Assembly: GCF_014189505.1 (NCBI RefSeq) | Contig: NZ_CP050301.1 | Span: 1,309,501-1,373,500, forward strand | Reading direction: 5' to 3' | Length of the DNA stretch: 64,000 nucleotides | Origin: Phyllobacterium sp. 628 | Lineage (GTDB): Bacteria > Pseudomonadota > Alphaproteobacteria > Rhizobiales > Rhizobiaceae | In this document: positions 8,704 through 17,908 of the stretch, in pieces | How the letters are laid out: every line of letters starts with the position of its first letter | How positions within the stretch are numbered: position 1 is the first letter of the stretch | Program-made: the position numbers and the translations under genes | The notes under the pieces: model-generated | Database searches by the model: none | Told to the model about the DNA's origin: nothing | The model's input: only the letters and a program-made list of their open reading frames with translations

Positions 8704-9981
8704 ATGAGCATTTGGGGTTGGGGTCAGGAAAGCCGTGGTTTACGGCAAAGAGCGCTGCAGCGGATCATCCGCTCGCGCTTTATTCTCGCCGCCGCCGCTT
8801 TTCTCACGGCACTCGTGCTCATCTCCGGCGCCTCCGGCTGGGTGAGCTTTCTAATCCTTGTGCTGCTGCTTCTGGGTGTGGTTGCTTTATCGGCAAGCAT
8901 TCCGCGTATTGACGCCAGCCCGACTGAGCCGATGAATGACCCCGCAATTTTTAGGCTGTCGGGCCAACAGCTTGCTGCACAATTGCCGGATCCGCTCATC
9001 ATCTTCGACCATGAAGGGACAATCCTTTACGTTAATCCCGCAGCAAACGGGGCGTTTGGTCCTCTGGCACGGGGCGGCACGCTTCTCCTGCATTTTCGCG
9101 CACCCGAAATGCAGACTCTGGTTCAGTCGGTGATGGCAGATGCACAAGCTGGTTCGATCGACTATTCCGAACGTGTGCCGATGGAGCGCTGGTATCGGGC
9201 GACGGTTCTGCGGCTTGATCAGGCAGGTGGTCCGGACCGGCAATATTTGCTGTCATTTCGCGATCTGACGGAAGCGCACCGGCTGGAGCGCATGCGATCG
9301 GACTTCATCGCCAACGCAAGCCATGAGTTACGCACACCCCTTGCCTCGCTCAGTGGCTTCATTGAAACTTTGCGCGGACCAGCCCGCAATGATGCCGTTG
9401 CCCGCGACAATTTCCTCGAAATCATGCAGAAGCAGGCCGAGCGCATGGCAAGGCTGATCGATGATCTCCTGTCGCTTTCCCGCATTGAAATGAAAGCTCA
9501 CATCGCCGTTAAAGATCAGGTCGATCTGACAACTATTCTCAATCACGTCGTTGACTCATTGAAACCGCTTGCTGCGGGTCTTGATATCGCCATCGAGCGC
9601 AATATTGATTCCGGTCCGGTAATGGTCCTTGGCGATCGCGATGAGCTTACTCAAGTTTTCCAGAACCTGCTGGAAAACGCCTGTAAGTATGGTCAATCCG
9701 GCAAGAAAGTGATCGTTGAGCTCAAGAACAACGGTGAAGGGATCAAGGCAACCGTGCAGGACTTTGGTCCCGGTATCCCCGAAGAACATATCCCGCGCCT
9801 GACGGAGCGTTTCTACCGGGTCAATATTGAGACGAGCCGCGCCCAAAAAGGTACCGGGCTCGGATTGGCGATCGTCAAACATATTCTGACGCGGCACCGT
9901 GCCCGATTGGTTGTCCGCTCGCGTGTGGGCGAGGGATCATCCTTCACTGTCGCGTTTGCTCCACAGAAGATCAAAGGTTAA
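8704..9981 (+). CDS. phoR: Phosphate regulon sensor histidine kinase PhoR
   Basis: A 425-aa kinase. Two N-terminal membrane helices (about 25-65), a PAS domain (about 90-190), a HisKA domain with phosphoacceptor His207 in ASHELRTPL, and a HATPase domain with QNLLENACKYG, DFGPGIPE and GTGLGLAI. Domain order and the phospho-site context match PhoR, which senses phosphate supply through the Pst transporter and phosphorylates PhoB. Start at the ATG with GGGAG 8 nt upstream; the frame extends to 8665. In related genomes pst-phoU-phoB usually follows phoR, from memory; here a terminator and convergent gcrA follow instead, so its partner is elsewhere. Confidence 0.85.
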   Translation: MSIWGWGQESRGLRQRALQRIIRSRFILAAAAFLTALVLISGASGWVSFLILVLLLLGVVALSASIPRIDASPTEPMNDPAIFRLSGQQLAAQLPDPLIIFDHEGTILYVNPAANGAFGPLARGGTLLLHFRAPEMQTLVQSVMADAQAGSIDYSERVPMERWYRATVLRLDQAGGPDRQYLLSFRDLTEAHRLERMRSDFIANASHELRTPLASLSGFIETLRGPARNDAVARDNFLEIMQKQAERMARLIDDLLSLSRIEMKAHIAVKDQVDLTTILNHVVDSLKPLAAGLDIAIERNIDSGPVMVLGDRDELTQVFQNLLENACKYGQSGKKVIVELKNNGEGIKATVQDFGPGIPEEHIPRLTERFYRVNIETSRAQKGTGLGLAIVKHILTRHRARLVVRSRVGEGSSFTVAFAPQKIKG

Positions 9982-9991
9982 GCCAACAAAA

Positions 9992-10011
9992 AAGGCGCCT
10001 GACGGCGCCTT
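9992..10011. terminator. Bidirectional terminator between phoR and gcrA
   Basis: A perfect 8-bp stem, AAGGCGCC (9992-9999) with GGCGCCTT (10004-10011) and a TGAC loop, flanked by A and T residues. It lies between two convergent genes and can serve both. Confidence 0.85.
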
Positions 10012-10032
10012 GATTGAAAAGCTGAGTTCAAA

Positions 10033-10560
10033 TTACCGCGGGCGGCGGCGATCCGACGCCGGTTGATAGGCCAGACGCGAGTGATAAGAGCAGTATGGTC
10101 CACCTTCACTCACATCATTGCCGCAGAAATGGAAATCCGGCTGCAGCGGATCGCCCATCGGCCATTTGCAGGTGCGTTCGCTCAATTGTACCAATTCGAG
10201 GCGGCGCGAAATCGGCACCACCACGTCGGTCGAAGGCTTCATAACCGTCTGTGTTACCGTATCTGCAAAATATTCCTGCTGCAGAGCAGTTGCACCCACA
10301 CTCTTGGTTACCACGCGGCTGGTCATCTGGACGGAAGAGCTCACGCCACTGCGATGACCGCTTGAAGCGGTCGTGTTGACTTTCTTGCTGCGCGTCTGGG
10401 TCGATGTGGTCTTGCCACGTCCCGACAATTTCAACCGGTGCACCTTACCGATGACCGCGTTGCGGCTGACGCCACCCAGTTGTGCTGCGATCTGGCTTGC
10501 ACTCAGACCTTCGGCCCAGAGCTTTTTAAGCTGTTCTACGCGCTCATCTGTCCAGTTCAT
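10033..10560 (-). CDS. gcrA: Cell-cycle regulator GcrA
   Basis: A 175-aa protein starting MNWTDERVEQLKKLWAEGLS, followed by SASQIAAQLGGVSRNAVIGKVHRL, the strongly conserved GcrA DNA-binding helix-turn-helix. A variable, Ser/Thr-rich middle and a conserved Cys/Trp-containing C-terminus (CKWPMGDP, FHFCGNDV, PYCSYHSRLAY) follow and would contact sigma-70 domain 2. GcrA binds RNA polymerase holoenzyme and activates promoters carrying CcrM-methylated GANTC sites. Four GANTC sites lie just upstream of its own start. It is convergent with phoR. Confidence 0.95.
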   Translation of the reverse strand: MNWTDERVEQLKKLWAEGLSASQIAAQLGGVSRNAVIGKVHRLKLSGRGKTTSTQTRSKKVNTTASSGHRSGVSSSVQMTSRVVTKSVGATALQQEYFADTVTQTVMKPSTDVVVPISRRLELVQLSERTCKWPMGDPLQPDFHFCGNDVSEGGPYCSYHSRLAYQPASDRRRPR

Positions 10561-10583
10561 CTTCCTTGGCTCCGTCTTGTGCG

Positions 10584-10725
10584 GACTCTAAACTGAATCC
10601 TTCCTCGCATCTGGATTGCTCCAGATTGCAGATACTATATCTATCCAGGTGACGAGGTCCGCCGCACGAAATCTAGTTATTCCGTTTCTCAAGCTACAAT
10701 ATGCGATGACTCTGTGACAAGAGTC
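10584..10725. promoter_or_regulatory. Cluster of four GANTC (CcrM) methylation sites upstream of gcrA
   Basis: GACTC at 10584, GAATC at 10595, GACTC at 10708 and GAGTC at 10721 all lie within 142 bp upstream of gcrA. A random sequence would give about one per 256 bp. The last two form a small hairpin (GACTC...GAGTC). In alphaproteobacteria CcrM methylates GANTC and GcrA reads it, so autoregulation is plausible. Confidence 0.55.
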
Positions 10726-10739
10726 AGGCATGGGTAGCA

Positions 10740-10973
10740 GCTATGCTTTTTTGGGTTTTCCCCAACTTGCGCGCGGAAACGTGACTTAAATGACATTTCC
10801 AGAGGAATATGTCGTTTTCCGGATGAGAAAGCGCCTAGAGATCTGAAAATCTTGGAGAAAGCCCTTTTTTCTCAAGGGGTAATATGTAAGCAAGGTTTCG
10901 AAGTGTTCATTTGACAATTGCAATTCGAATGACGATATTACCCTGGTCAGGCCGCCCTTGTGGGCGGCTTTTT
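10740..10973 (+). ncRNA. Candidate structured RNA or argD leader between gcrA and argD
   Basis: The 483-bp gap between gcrA and argD has no convincing gene but much dyad symmetry on the + strand. GACATTTCC pairs with GGAATATGTC near 10791-10813. GGGTAATAT (10877-10885) pairs perfectly with ATATTACCC (10935-10943), enclosing a smaller stem (CATTTGA/TCGAATG). A strong terminator follows: GCCGCCC (10951-10957), TTGT loop, GGGCGGC (10962-10968) and TTTTT. No + strand gene upstream needs this terminator. A near-consensus promoter, TTGACA (10911-10916), 17 bp, GATATT (10934-10939), overlaps the inner stem, so the hairpin could instead be the 5' end of the argD mRNA. The 5' end of any RNA is a guess. 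Confidence 0.35.
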
Positions 10974-11043
10974 AATTTCATCGCTGCCGGTTTCTTCTGA
11001 GTAAACAGCAGGTTCAAACAGGGTATTGGAGGCCCGAAACGAC

Positions 11044-12249
11044 ATGACGGACGCAAACGCGCAACCGCTATACGACACTTTTGCTCGTGCGGATCTGCGC
11101 TTTGAGCGAGGAGAGGGCGTGTGGTTGATAACCGAGAATGGTGAACGCTATCTCGATTTCGCAGCCGGCATTGCCGTCAATTCGCTTGGCTATTCGCACC
11201 CGCATCTCGTTGAGACCCTGAAGGCGCAGGCTGAAAAACTGTGGCATCTGTCCAATGTCTATGAGATTCCAGGGCAGACGCGGCTCGGTCAGCGTCTTGT
11301 TGACAATACTTTTGCCGACAAGGTGTTCTTCACCAATTCCGGTGCCGAAGCTCTGGAATGTGCGATCAAGACCGCGCGCCGTTATCACTACGTGAATGGA
11401 CATCCGGAACGTTTCCATATCATCACCTTTGAAGGCGCTTTCCATGGCCGCACCTTGGCGACCATCGCCGCTGGCGGTCAGGCCAAGTATCTCGAAGGCT
11501 TTGGCCCCAAGGTTGAAGGTTTCGATCAGGTGCCATTTGGCGATGAAAAAGCGCTGAAGGCCGCCATCGGTCCGCAGACTGCTGCGATCCTGATCGAACC
11601 GATCCAGGGCGAGGGCGGTGTTCGCCCGGTTCCGGACGAAGAGTTGCGCCGTCTGCGCAAGATTTGTGATGAGAATGACCTGCTGCTCATCCTTGATGAA
11701 GTGCAGTCAGGCGTTGGACGCACGGGTAAGTTTTTTGCTTACGAATGGTCGGGCATCACACCTGATATCATGGCTGTTGCCAAAGGCATTGGCGGCGGCT
11801 TCCCGCTGGGTGCTTGCCTCGCGACAGCCGAAGCAGCCAAGGGCATGACCGCAGGCGTTCATGGCACTACCTATGGTGGCAATCCCCTTGCTATGGCTGT
11901 GGGCAATGCGGTGCTTGACGTCATTCTGGCTGATGGCTTCTTTGAACATGTTCAGCAGATGGCTCTTGTGATGAAACAGGGGCTTGCTTCAATCATCGAC
12001 CGTTTTCCCGAGGTCGTTGCGGAAATCCGCGGCCGTGGTCTGCTGATGGGCATCAAGAGTGTCGTTCCCAACACGACCTTCGTGCAGGCTTTGCGTGATG
12101 AACACCTGTTGACCGTCGGCGCAGGTGACAACGTCATTCGCTTGCTGCCGCCTCTTGTTGTTACCGAAGAAGAAGCACGCGAGGCTCTTTCGAAGATCGA
12201 AGCGGCTGCCGAACGTTTGTCGGTTACAGCCCGGCAGAAGATCGCGTAG
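11044..12249 (+). CDS. argD: Acetylornithine aminotransferase ArgD
   Basis: A 401-aa class III PLP-dependent aminotransferase that converts N-acetylglutamate 5-semialdehyde to N-acetylornithine in arginine synthesis; many also act on succinyl-diaminopimelate semialdehyde. Visible motifs: [40 protein letters not shown] and the PLP lysine in AVAKGIGGG (about K247). Start at the ATG at 11044, with GGAGG 11 nt before it; a TTG at 11026 would place that site inside the gene. argF follows after 9 bp, forming an argD-argF-hslO run. A hairpin-terminator and promoter-like sequence lie 70-130 bp upstream. Confidence 0.95.
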   Translation: MTDANAQPLYDTFARADLRFERGEGVWLITENGERYLDFAAGIAVNSLGYSHPHLVETLKAQAEKLWHLSNVYEIPGQTRLGQRLVDNTFADKVFFTNSGAEALECAIKTARRYHYVNGHPERFHIITFEGAFHGRTLATIAAGGQAKYLEGFGPKVEGFDQVPFGDEKALKAAIGPQTAAILIEPIQGEGGVRPVPDEELRRLRKICDENDLLLILDEVQSGVGRTGKFFAYEWSGITPDIMAVAKGIGGGFPLGACLATAEAAKGMTAGVHGTTYGGNPLAMAVGNAVLDVILADGFFEHVQQMALVMKQGLASIIDRFPEVVAEIRGRGLLMGIKSVVPNTTFVQALRDEHLLTVGAGDNVIRLLPPLVVTEEEAREALSKIEAAAERLSVTARQKIA

Positions 12250-12258
12250 GGGACTGTC

Positions 12259-13197
12259 ATGACATTCAAGCAGGACCTCCGTCACTTCACGGATATCTCG
12301 GCGCTTTCGTCAGGCGTATTGCGCTCAATTCTCGATGATGCCCGTGCCCGTAAAACCCGTTTGAAGGCTGGCAACATCGAAAAGCCGTTCGCAGGCAAAG
12401 TGCTGGCGATGATTTTCGACAAGCCATCGACCCGTACGCGTGTTTCATTCGATGTCGGCATGCGTCAGCTTGGTGGTGAGACCATCATGCTTACCGGCTC
12501 GGAAATGCAGCTTGGGCGCAGCGAGACCATTGCCGACACGGCAAAGGTGCTGTCGCGCTATGTCGACATCATTATGATGCGCACAACGACCCATGATCGT
12601 CTGGTGGAGATGGCCGAAAACGCCACCGTGCCGGTTATCAATGCGCTGACAGATGATACCCATCCCTGCCAGATCATGGCCGATATCATGACGTTCGAAG
12701 AACATCGCGGTTCGGTCAAAGGCAAAACCTTTGCCTGGACGGGCGATGGCAACAATGTGTTGCATTCGCTTGTTGAGGCTGCCGCGCGCTTTGATTTCAA
12801 TCTGAACATTGCGACGCCCGAAGGCAGCGAGCCCGAAGCCAAATATCTGGATTGGGCAAAGAATGCCGGCGGCAAAGTTCGCTTAACATCGGATCCGGTT
12901 GCCGCGGTCGAAGGCGTCGATTGCATCCTCACGGATACATGGGTGTCGATGGGGCAGGAAGGCCGTGCACGCGGCCACAATGTGTTCATGCCCTATCAGG
13001 TCAATGACTCGTTGATGAAGCATGCTCATCCGGATGCGCTGTTCATGCACTGTCTTCCGGCACATCGCGGCGAGGAAGTAACGGATTCCATTATTGACGG
13101 CCCGCATTCAGTGGTTTTTGATGAAGCCGAAAACCGTCTGCATGCACAAAAGGCTATTCTAGCCTGGTGTCTCGAAGGAGGTCGCCCGAGTGTCTAA
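12259..13197 (+). CDS. argF: Ornithine carbamoyltransferase ArgF
   Basis: A 312-aa enzyme condensing ornithine and carbamoyl phosphate to citrulline, the step after ArgD-derived ornithine. The carbamoyl-phosphate loop STRTR is at residues 57-61. MRTTTH, HPCQ and the ornithine-binding [10 protein letters not shown] are all present. Length is normal for anabolic OTCases. The ATG lies 9 bp after the argD stop, and its 3' end overlaps the hslO start by 8 bp, so the three genes are probably co-transcribed and translationally coupled. Confidence 0.96.
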   Translation: MTFKQDLRHFTDISALSSGVLRSILDDARARKTRLKAGNIEKPFAGKVLAMIFDKPSTRTRVSFDVGMRQLGGETIMLTGSEMQLGRSETIADTAKVLSRYVDIIMMRTTTHDRLVEMAENATVPVINALTDDTHPCQIMADIMTFEEHRGSVKGKTFAWTGDGNNVLHSLVEAAARFDFNLNIATPEGSEPEAKYLDWAKNAGGKVRLTSDPVAAVEGVDCILTDTWVSMGQEGRARGHNVFMPYQVNDSLMKHAHPDALFMHCLPAHRGEEVTDSIIDGPHSVVFDEAENRLHAQKAILAWCLEGGRPSV

Positions 13198-14200
13198 TAT
13201 GTCTGATGTCGCAAATCGCCCCGACGAATATGTTTTCGCCGGGGATGACGCTGTTGTTCCATTTCAGGTCGAGGCGCTGGATGCGCGCGGCCGCGCGGTG
13301 CAATTGGGCGCGACACTGGACGATATTCTCAGTCGGCATAACTATCCCGATCCGGTTGCCAAACTTCTGGCCGAAGCCATTGTGCTGACCGTTCTTTTGG
13401 GAACTTCGCTGAAGTTCGACGGAAAATTCATCTTCCAGTCGCAGTCCGATGGTCCTGTCGACATGCTTGTGGTTGATTTTCGTACGCCCAGTTCAGTGCG
13501 CGCCTATGCACGCTACGATGATGAACGTCTGGCGGAAGCAATGGCGGAGAACAAGCTTTCGCCTGTTCAGTTGATGGGCGGCGGGACGCTGGCTTTGACT
13601 GTCGATCAGGGCGAGTACACCCAGCGTTACCAGGGTATCGTTGCGTTGGATGGGTCGAACCTTGAGGAAATTGCAAAAACCTATTTCCGCCAATCAGAAC
13701 AGATACCGACCGATATCCGCCTTTCTGTTGCAAAGCTGATCGAACGCGGTGAGGATGGCAAGCCGGTTGAACAATGGCGCGCCGGTGGCGTGATCGTGCA
13801 GTTTTTGCCGGAATCCGCGCTGCGCATGCGCCAGCCGGACCTTCCCGCTGGTGATATTCCTGACAGCGATCTGGAATATGAAGAGATTGAGGAAGATGAT
13901 GACTGGGCCGAAGTAAAGGCGTTGGTTGCAACCATCGAAAGTTCCGAACTGACAGATCCTCAGGTCGGCTCGGAACGCCTGCTTTATCGTCTGTTTCACG
14001 AACGCGGTGTCCGCGTGTTTGATGCGGTTACGGTGAATGATGATTGCTCGTGCTCGCGGGAAAAAATTGCGGGTGTCCTCTCAGGTTTTACGGCCGAAGA
14101 GATCACTGACAGCATTGAAGACGGCAAGATCAGTGTAACCTGCGAGTTCTGCTCGACCCACTACGAATTTGATCCTGCGGAATTCCTGCCAAAAAACTGA
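13190..14200 (+). CDS. hslO: Redox-regulated chaperone Hsp33
   Basis: A 336-aa holding chaperone activated when oxidation releases zinc from four C-terminal cysteines. These appear as CSC in [13 protein letters not shown] (about 285) and CEFC (about 317), the expected CxC...CxxC arrangement. An acidic insert ([10 protein letters not shown]) lies in the middle. Start: the GTG at 13190, 9 nt after GGAGG inside argF, is preferred over the ATG at 13199, which is too far from it. Association with argDF is, as I recall, common in Rhizobiales and does not imply a shared function. Confidence 0.93.
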   Translation: MSNMSDVANRPDEYVFAGDDAVVPFQVEALDARGRAVQLGATLDDILSRHNYPDPVAKLLAEAIVLTVLLGTSLKFDGKFIFQSQSDGPVDMLVVDFRTPSSVRAYARYDDERLAEAMAENKLSPVQLMGGGTLALTVDQGEYTQRYQGIVALDGSNLEEIAKTYFRQSEQIPTDIRLSVAKLIERGEDGKPVEQWRAGGVIVQFLPESALRMRQPDLPAGDIPDSDLEYEEIEEDDDWAEVKALVATIESSELTDPQVGSERLLYRLFHERGVRVFDAVTVNDDCSCSREKIAGVLSGFTAEEITDSIEDGKISVTCEFCSTHYEFDPAEFLPKN

Positions 14201-14226
14201 TTTTTCGCGCAACAAGGATCGCCATT

Positions 14227-14439
14227 GTGGACGTAAGAGACAGCAACGGAACCGAATTGCAGGACGGCGATTCCGTCACTCTGATCAAGGATCTCAAGGT
14301 CAAGGGAACGTCCGAGACAATCAAGCGTGGAACGCTTGTCAAGAATATCCGTCTCAATGGCCGCGAAGGTGAAATTGAGTGCAACACCAAACAGGTCAAA
14401 GGTCTGGTGTTGAAAACTGAATTCGTCAAGAAGGCCTGA
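14227..14439 (+). CDS. PhnA/YjdM C-terminal-domain protein
   Basis: A 70-aa protein, VRDSNGTELQDGDSVTLIKDLKVKG followed by RGTLVKNIRL and VLKTEFVKKA. This corresponds to the C-terminal beta-barrel half of PhnA/YjdM; the N-terminal zinc ribbon present in longer members is absent. The family was once linked to phosphonate use, but the molecular role is unclear. The GTG at 14227 is the assigned start. It lies 26 bp after hslO and may be read through from it. Confidence 0.75.
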   Translation: MDVRDSNGTELQDGDSVTLIKDLKVKGTSETIKRGTLVKNIRLNGREGEIECNTKQVKGLVLKTEFVKKA

Positions 14440-14447
14440 CGCTATCC

Positions 14448-14756
14448 CTATGGCAACAACGTGTTGCCAGCTTTCCAGGATACTACGGCCTCGTGGGCGA
14501 GCGTGACGCCAATCAGCAGAATGATGAAGGCAGCTATAATCAGCCATAACGGCCATGGCTTTTCTGAACGTTTGGCAAACAAGCCCACGACAAGACCAGG
14601 AACAAGCGCCAGTGCCAGCAATTCGGGCAAACCAGCCTTACCGGCCTGAATGCTCGGCAGGGTGTAGCCCATAAACAGCGCACCTACAGCGATCACGCAC
14701 ACAAAAAGGGAGCAGGCGAGTGCCTTCACATAAGGCATTTGAGTTTGATCAAACAT
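14448..14756 (-). CDS. Small inner-membrane protein of unknown function
   Basis: A 102-aa protein with three hydrophobic stretches: ALACSLFVCVIAVGALFMGY, ELLALALVPGLVVGLF and WPLWLIIAAFIILLIGVTL. A membrane protein is therefore likely, with short loops and no recognisable catalytic motif. It directly abuts apaG: the first base of its ATG (14756) is the last base of the apaG stop codon, so the two are almost surely co-transcribed. I do not recognise the family. Confidence 0.65.
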   Translation of the reverse strand: MFDQTQMPYVKALACSLFVCVIAVGALFMGYTLPSIQAGKAGLPELLALALVPGLVVGLFAKRSEKPWPLWLIIAAFIILLIGVTLAHEAVVSWKAGNTLLP

Positions 14757-15148
14757 TAATTCAGTGTCCGCAATTGGTCAGGCAAATCAAGCGAAAAAGC
14801 TGGAATTTCGATATCAAAAAGCTTGCCGGCTTCGGTTTCCATGGAATAGCGCCCGACCATCACGCCCGATGTTGTGGTCAAAGGACAGCCGGACGAATAC
14901 TGAAATGAATCACCGGGGTTGAGCACCGGCTGCTCGCCAATGACGCCCGGTCCACGAATTTCTTCGATCTGACCATTCCCGTCTGTGATTTTCCAATAGC
15001 GTGCACGAAGCTGAACCGTGCCATCTGATTCATTGGCGATTGTAATCCGATAGCCCCAGACATATCGGTTTTCTTCTGGATTAGACTGCTCCTCCAGATA
15101 AAATGGTTCTACAATAACTTCGATATCCTGGGTAACAGCGCGATACAT
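14756..15148 (-). CDS. apaG: ApaG protein (Co2+/Mg2+ efflux-associated domain)
   Basis: A 130-aa protein matching ApaG over its whole length: [61 protein letters not shown] and MVGRYSME. The fold is an immunoglobulin-like beta sandwich. The biochemical role is uncertain, and the name comes from Salmonella CorD phenotypes. Start: the ATG at 15148 gives [11 protein letters not shown]; an upstream in-frame ATG at 15202 adds 18 residues not expected in the family. It neighbours metZ upstream on the same strand, 169 bp away. Confidence 0.92.
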   Translation of the reverse strand: MYRAVTQDIEVIVEPFYLEEQSNPEENRYVWGYRITIANESDGTVQLRARYWKITDGNGQIEEIRGPGVIGEQPVLNPGDSFQYSSGCPLTTTSGVMVGRYSMETEAGKLFDIEIPAFSLDLPDQLRTLN

Positions 15149-15317
15149 GATAAACCTTGTTTCATCACTGATATTGCTGGTCACGGCTGCCTCGTCAACC
15201 ATTACAATACATAATGATGATTAAATTTAATGTGATGTTTCAATATTACTGCTAAATTTATACTTAAATATACCAGAATCGCGCTGAAACTGGTTTCAAC
15301 GCGATCCTGGTAAACCA

Positions 15318-16505
15318 TTATTTAGCTGCCTTAAGTGCGGTGTCAAAATCTTCAATCAAATCCTCTGCATCTTCAAGTCCGACGGACAAGCGCAGCAATC
15401 CGTCTGATATGCCAAGCTCGGCGCGGGCTTCATCCGTAAGGTTCTTATGCGTTGTTGTTGCCGGGTGCGTGATCAGGCTCTTTGAATCGCCGAGATTGTT
15501 GGAAATACGTACGATTTCGAGCGCATTTTCAAAGTCGAAGGCTGCCTTCTTACCGCCCTTCAGTTCAAACGCAACGAGTGTCGAGCCGCCCGTCATTTGT
15601 TTGGCGATGATGTCGGCTTGCGGGTGATCGGCACGGCCGGGATAGATAACTTTGGCGATCGCCGGGTGATCAGCAAGGAAGTCAGCAATTTTCGCCGAGC
15701 TTTCTGTTTGCTGGCGGACGCGCACAGGTAGAGTTTCAAGGCCTTTCAGCATGATCCACGAATTGAAGGGGCTGAGGCCCGGACCCGTATGCCGGAAATA
15801 TTCGTGGAGGTTTTCATCGATCCACTTCTTGTCCGAAAGGATGACGCCGCCGAGGCAGCGGCCCTGACCTTCAATGTGCTTTGTTGCGGAATAGACGACG
15901 ATATGTGCACCGAGCTCCAGCGGCTTCTGGAACAGCGGCGTCGCAAAGACATTGTCAACGATCAACTTGGCGCCAACGGAATTGGCAATCTTGGCCACAG
16001 CGGCGATATCGACAATCTCAAGGGTAGGGTTGGTCGGGCTTTCCAGAAACAGTGCCTTGGTATTCGGCCGAATGGCCTTTTCCCAATTTTCAGTCTTGGA
16101 TCCGTCGATCAGGGTGAAATCAACGCCATATTTCGGCAGAAGCGTTTCAATGATGTAGCGGCAGGAGCCGAACAGCGCACGCGCTGCCAGCACGTGGTCT
16201 CCAGCTTTGACCTGACACAGGATCGAGGCAGCGACTGCTGCCATGCCGGAAGCCGTTGCTCGGGCATCTTCTGCGCCTTCAAGGGCACACATGCGTTTTT
16301 CGAACATATCGGTGGTCGGGTTGGCATAGCGCGAATAGATAAAGCCGGGTTCCTCGCCTTTGAAACGGGCTTCGGCGGCTTCAGCGCTGTCATAAACGAA
16401 GCCTTGCGTTAGGAACAAAGCTTCCGATGTTTCACCGAAACCGGAGCGCATGGTTCCGGCATGTACAAGTTGTGTCGCGGGGCGCAGCTTACGGGTCGTC
16501 GTCAT
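15318..16505 (-). CDS. metZ: O-succinylhomoserine sulfhydrylase MetZ
   Basis: A 395-aa PLP enzyme of the Cys/Met metabolism family. It joins O-succinylhomoserine with sulfide to give homocysteine, the direct-sulfhydrylation route to methionine. Visible: SRYANPTTDMFEKR, ASGMAAV, FLESPTNPTLE, DNVFATP and the PLP lysine in VVYSATKHIEGQGR. MetZ rather than MetB or MetC is supported by family resemblance and by the SAM-II riboswitch in its leader, a common arrangement in Rhizobiales. The ATG at 16505 follows GAGAAG. Confidence 0.9.
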   Translation of the reverse strand: MTTTRKLRPATQLVHAGTMRSGFGETSEALFLTQGFVYDSAEAAEARFKGEEPGFIYSRYANPTTDMFEKRMCALEGAEDARATASGMAAVAASILCQVKAGDHVLAARALFGSCRYIIETLLPKYGVDFTLIDGSKTENWEKAIRPNTKALFLESPTNPTLEIVDIAAVAKIANSVGAKLIVDNVFATPLFQKPLELGAHIVVYSATKHIEGQGRCLGGVILSDKKWIDENLHEYFRHTGPGLSPFNSWIMLKGLETLPVRVRQQTESSAKIADFLADHPAIAKVIYPGRADHPQADIIAKQMTGGSTLVAFELKGGKKAAFDFENALEIVRISNNLGDSKSLITHPATTTHKNLTDEARAELGISDGLLRLSVGLEDAEDLIEDFDTALKAAK

Positions 16506-16537
16506 CGTCTTCTCAATCTGCCAGAAATCTGGCCAAT

Positions 16538-16586
16538 AAAAAACCGGCCTTGCGGGAATCGCAAAAAGGCCGGACGAGACCGGGCC
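16538..16586 (-). terminator. Two overlapping terminator hairpins in the metZ leader
   Basis: On the minus strand, GGCCCGG (16586-16580) can pair with CCGGCC (16573-16568) with one bulge and is followed by five T (16567-16563). The same CCGGCC can instead pair with GGCCGG (16549-16544), with an inner TGCG/CGCA stem, followed by six T (16543-16538). The two hairpins share one strand and exclude each other. The first overlaps the 3' edge of the SAM-II aptamer. Confidence 0.65.
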
Positions 16587-16642
16587 TCTTTTAGCAAATT
16601 ATTTTACGTGGCTGCAAGCCGGCCGGCCAAATCACCACGGGA
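16585..16642 (-). promoter_or_regulatory. SAM-II riboswitch upstream of metZ
   Basis: On the minus strand, a CGTGG stem arm, TGATTTGG, GGCTTGCAGCCACG and then a GCTAAAAGAGG-type segment follow in the order of the SAM-II aptamer, including the P1 closing pair CGTGG/CCACG and the pseudoknot-forming GCTAAA. It lies about 80 nt before the metZ ATG and should repress metZ when S-adenosylmethionine is abundant, probably by termination given the hairpins just downstream. Confidence 0.85.
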
Positions 16643-16731
16643 TAAAAGTGCTTTAATCCTCTTGGCGGCTTGCGTCAATCGGGTGAGACGCTAAAGCTTT
16701 TGTGAAATTTTGTAAGGTTTCGGCGGTTGAT

Positions 16732-17823
16732 ATGAGCATACTTGCAGCGGGTATTCTGGCGGATAGTGGTATCAGGGCATTGCATCAGGCAGGTGCGCTG
16801 AAAACGGAACGCGATTTTGACGTGGACCAAATTCAGCCTGCCAGTCTCGACCTGCGGCTTGGCACGAAAGCATACCGTGTTCGCGCCAGCTTCATGCCCG
16901 GTCCGGGAACACCTGTCATCGATAAACTGGAAAAGTTAAAGCTGCACGAGATCGATCTCAGTCAGGGTGCCGTGCTGGAAACTGGCTGTGTCTACATCGT
17001 GCCGTTGCTGGAAAGTCTGGCGCTGCCGGCCGGCGTTTCGGCATCCGCAAACCCGAAAAGCTCGACAGGCCGGCTGGATATTTTCACGCGGGTCATTGTT
17101 GATGGGGCGCAGGAATTCGACAAGGTTCCAGCCGGATATAATGGCCCGATCTATCTTGAGGTCAGCCCCCGCACATTCCCGATTGTAGCACGCACGGGCT
17201 CACGCCTGTCGCAAATTCGCTTTCGCACTGGCCGGGCACAACTGGACGAGGTTGAGCTCACAGCACTGCATGCGGGCGAAACACTTGTTGCTTCAGACAC
17301 GCCAAATATTTCTGGTGGCGGCATTGCGCTGTCCATTGATCTGACCGGCGATAAAAACGGCCTTGTTGGCTATCGCGGCAAGCATCACACCGGCGTTGTG
17401 GATGTCGACAAGCGTGGCGCCCATGACCTGTTCGACTTCTGGGAACCGATCCACGACCGCGGGGCTCGGGAACTGGTGCTGGATCCGGACGAATTCTACA
17501 TTCTCGTCTCGCGCGAGGCAGTACACGTACCGCCGCTCTACGCCGCTGAGATGACACCGTTTGATCCGCTGGTCGGAGAGTTCCGTGTTCACTATGCCGG
17601 ATTCTTTGATCCCGGTTTCGGGCATACGGCAGCTGGCGGAACAGGCAGCCGTGCCGTGCTTGAAGTGCGCAGCCATGAAGTACCCTTCATTCTCGAACAC
17701 GGCCAGATCGTCGGCAGGCTGATCTACGAGCATATGCTCGAGCGGCCAAAGGCGCTTTATGGTACTGACCTCGGCTCAAATTATCAGGCGCAGGGACTGA
17801 AGCTCTCCAAGCATTTCCGCTAG
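16732..17823 (+). CDS. dcd: 2'-deoxycytidine 5'-triphosphate deaminase, long form
   Basis: A 363-aa protein with two dUTPase/Dcd-like halves. The first carries DVDQIQPASLDLRLG and ANPKSSTGRLDIFTRV. The second carries VHYAGFFDPGFGHTAAGG, the usual dCTP deaminase signature, and EVPFILEHGQIVGRLIYE. The enzyme deaminates dCTP to dUTP to feed dTMP synthesis. About twice the length of E. coli Dcd, it matches the long alphaproteobacterial form, in which one chain likely supplies two barrels of the trimer. The ATG at 16732 is preferred although its ribosome site is weak; the frame extends to 16702. Confidence 0.85.
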   Translation: MSILAAGILADSGIRALHQAGALKTERDFDVDQIQPASLDLRLGTKAYRVRASFMPGPGTPVIDKLEKLKLHEIDLSQGAVLETGCVYIVPLLESLALPAGVSASANPKSSTGRLDIFTRVIVDGAQEFDKVPAGYNGPIYLEVSPRTFPIVARTGSRLSQIRFRTGRAQLDEVELTALHAGETLVASDTPNISGGGIALSIDLTGDKNGLVGYRGKHHTGVVDVDKRGAHDLFDFWEPIHDRGARELVLDPDEFYILVSREAVHVPPLYAAEMTPFDPLVGEFRVHYAGFFDPGFGHTAAGGTGSRAVLEVRSHEVPFILEHGQIVGRLIYEHMLERPKALYGTDLGSNYQAQGLKLSKHFR

Positions 17824-17908
17824 CAAATGATGGGAGATTGACAGACCCGGGCTTGGCCAACATTGATATGCGCCAGGATTTGGCCTCAATGCAAACCAAC
17901 AGACGCGG

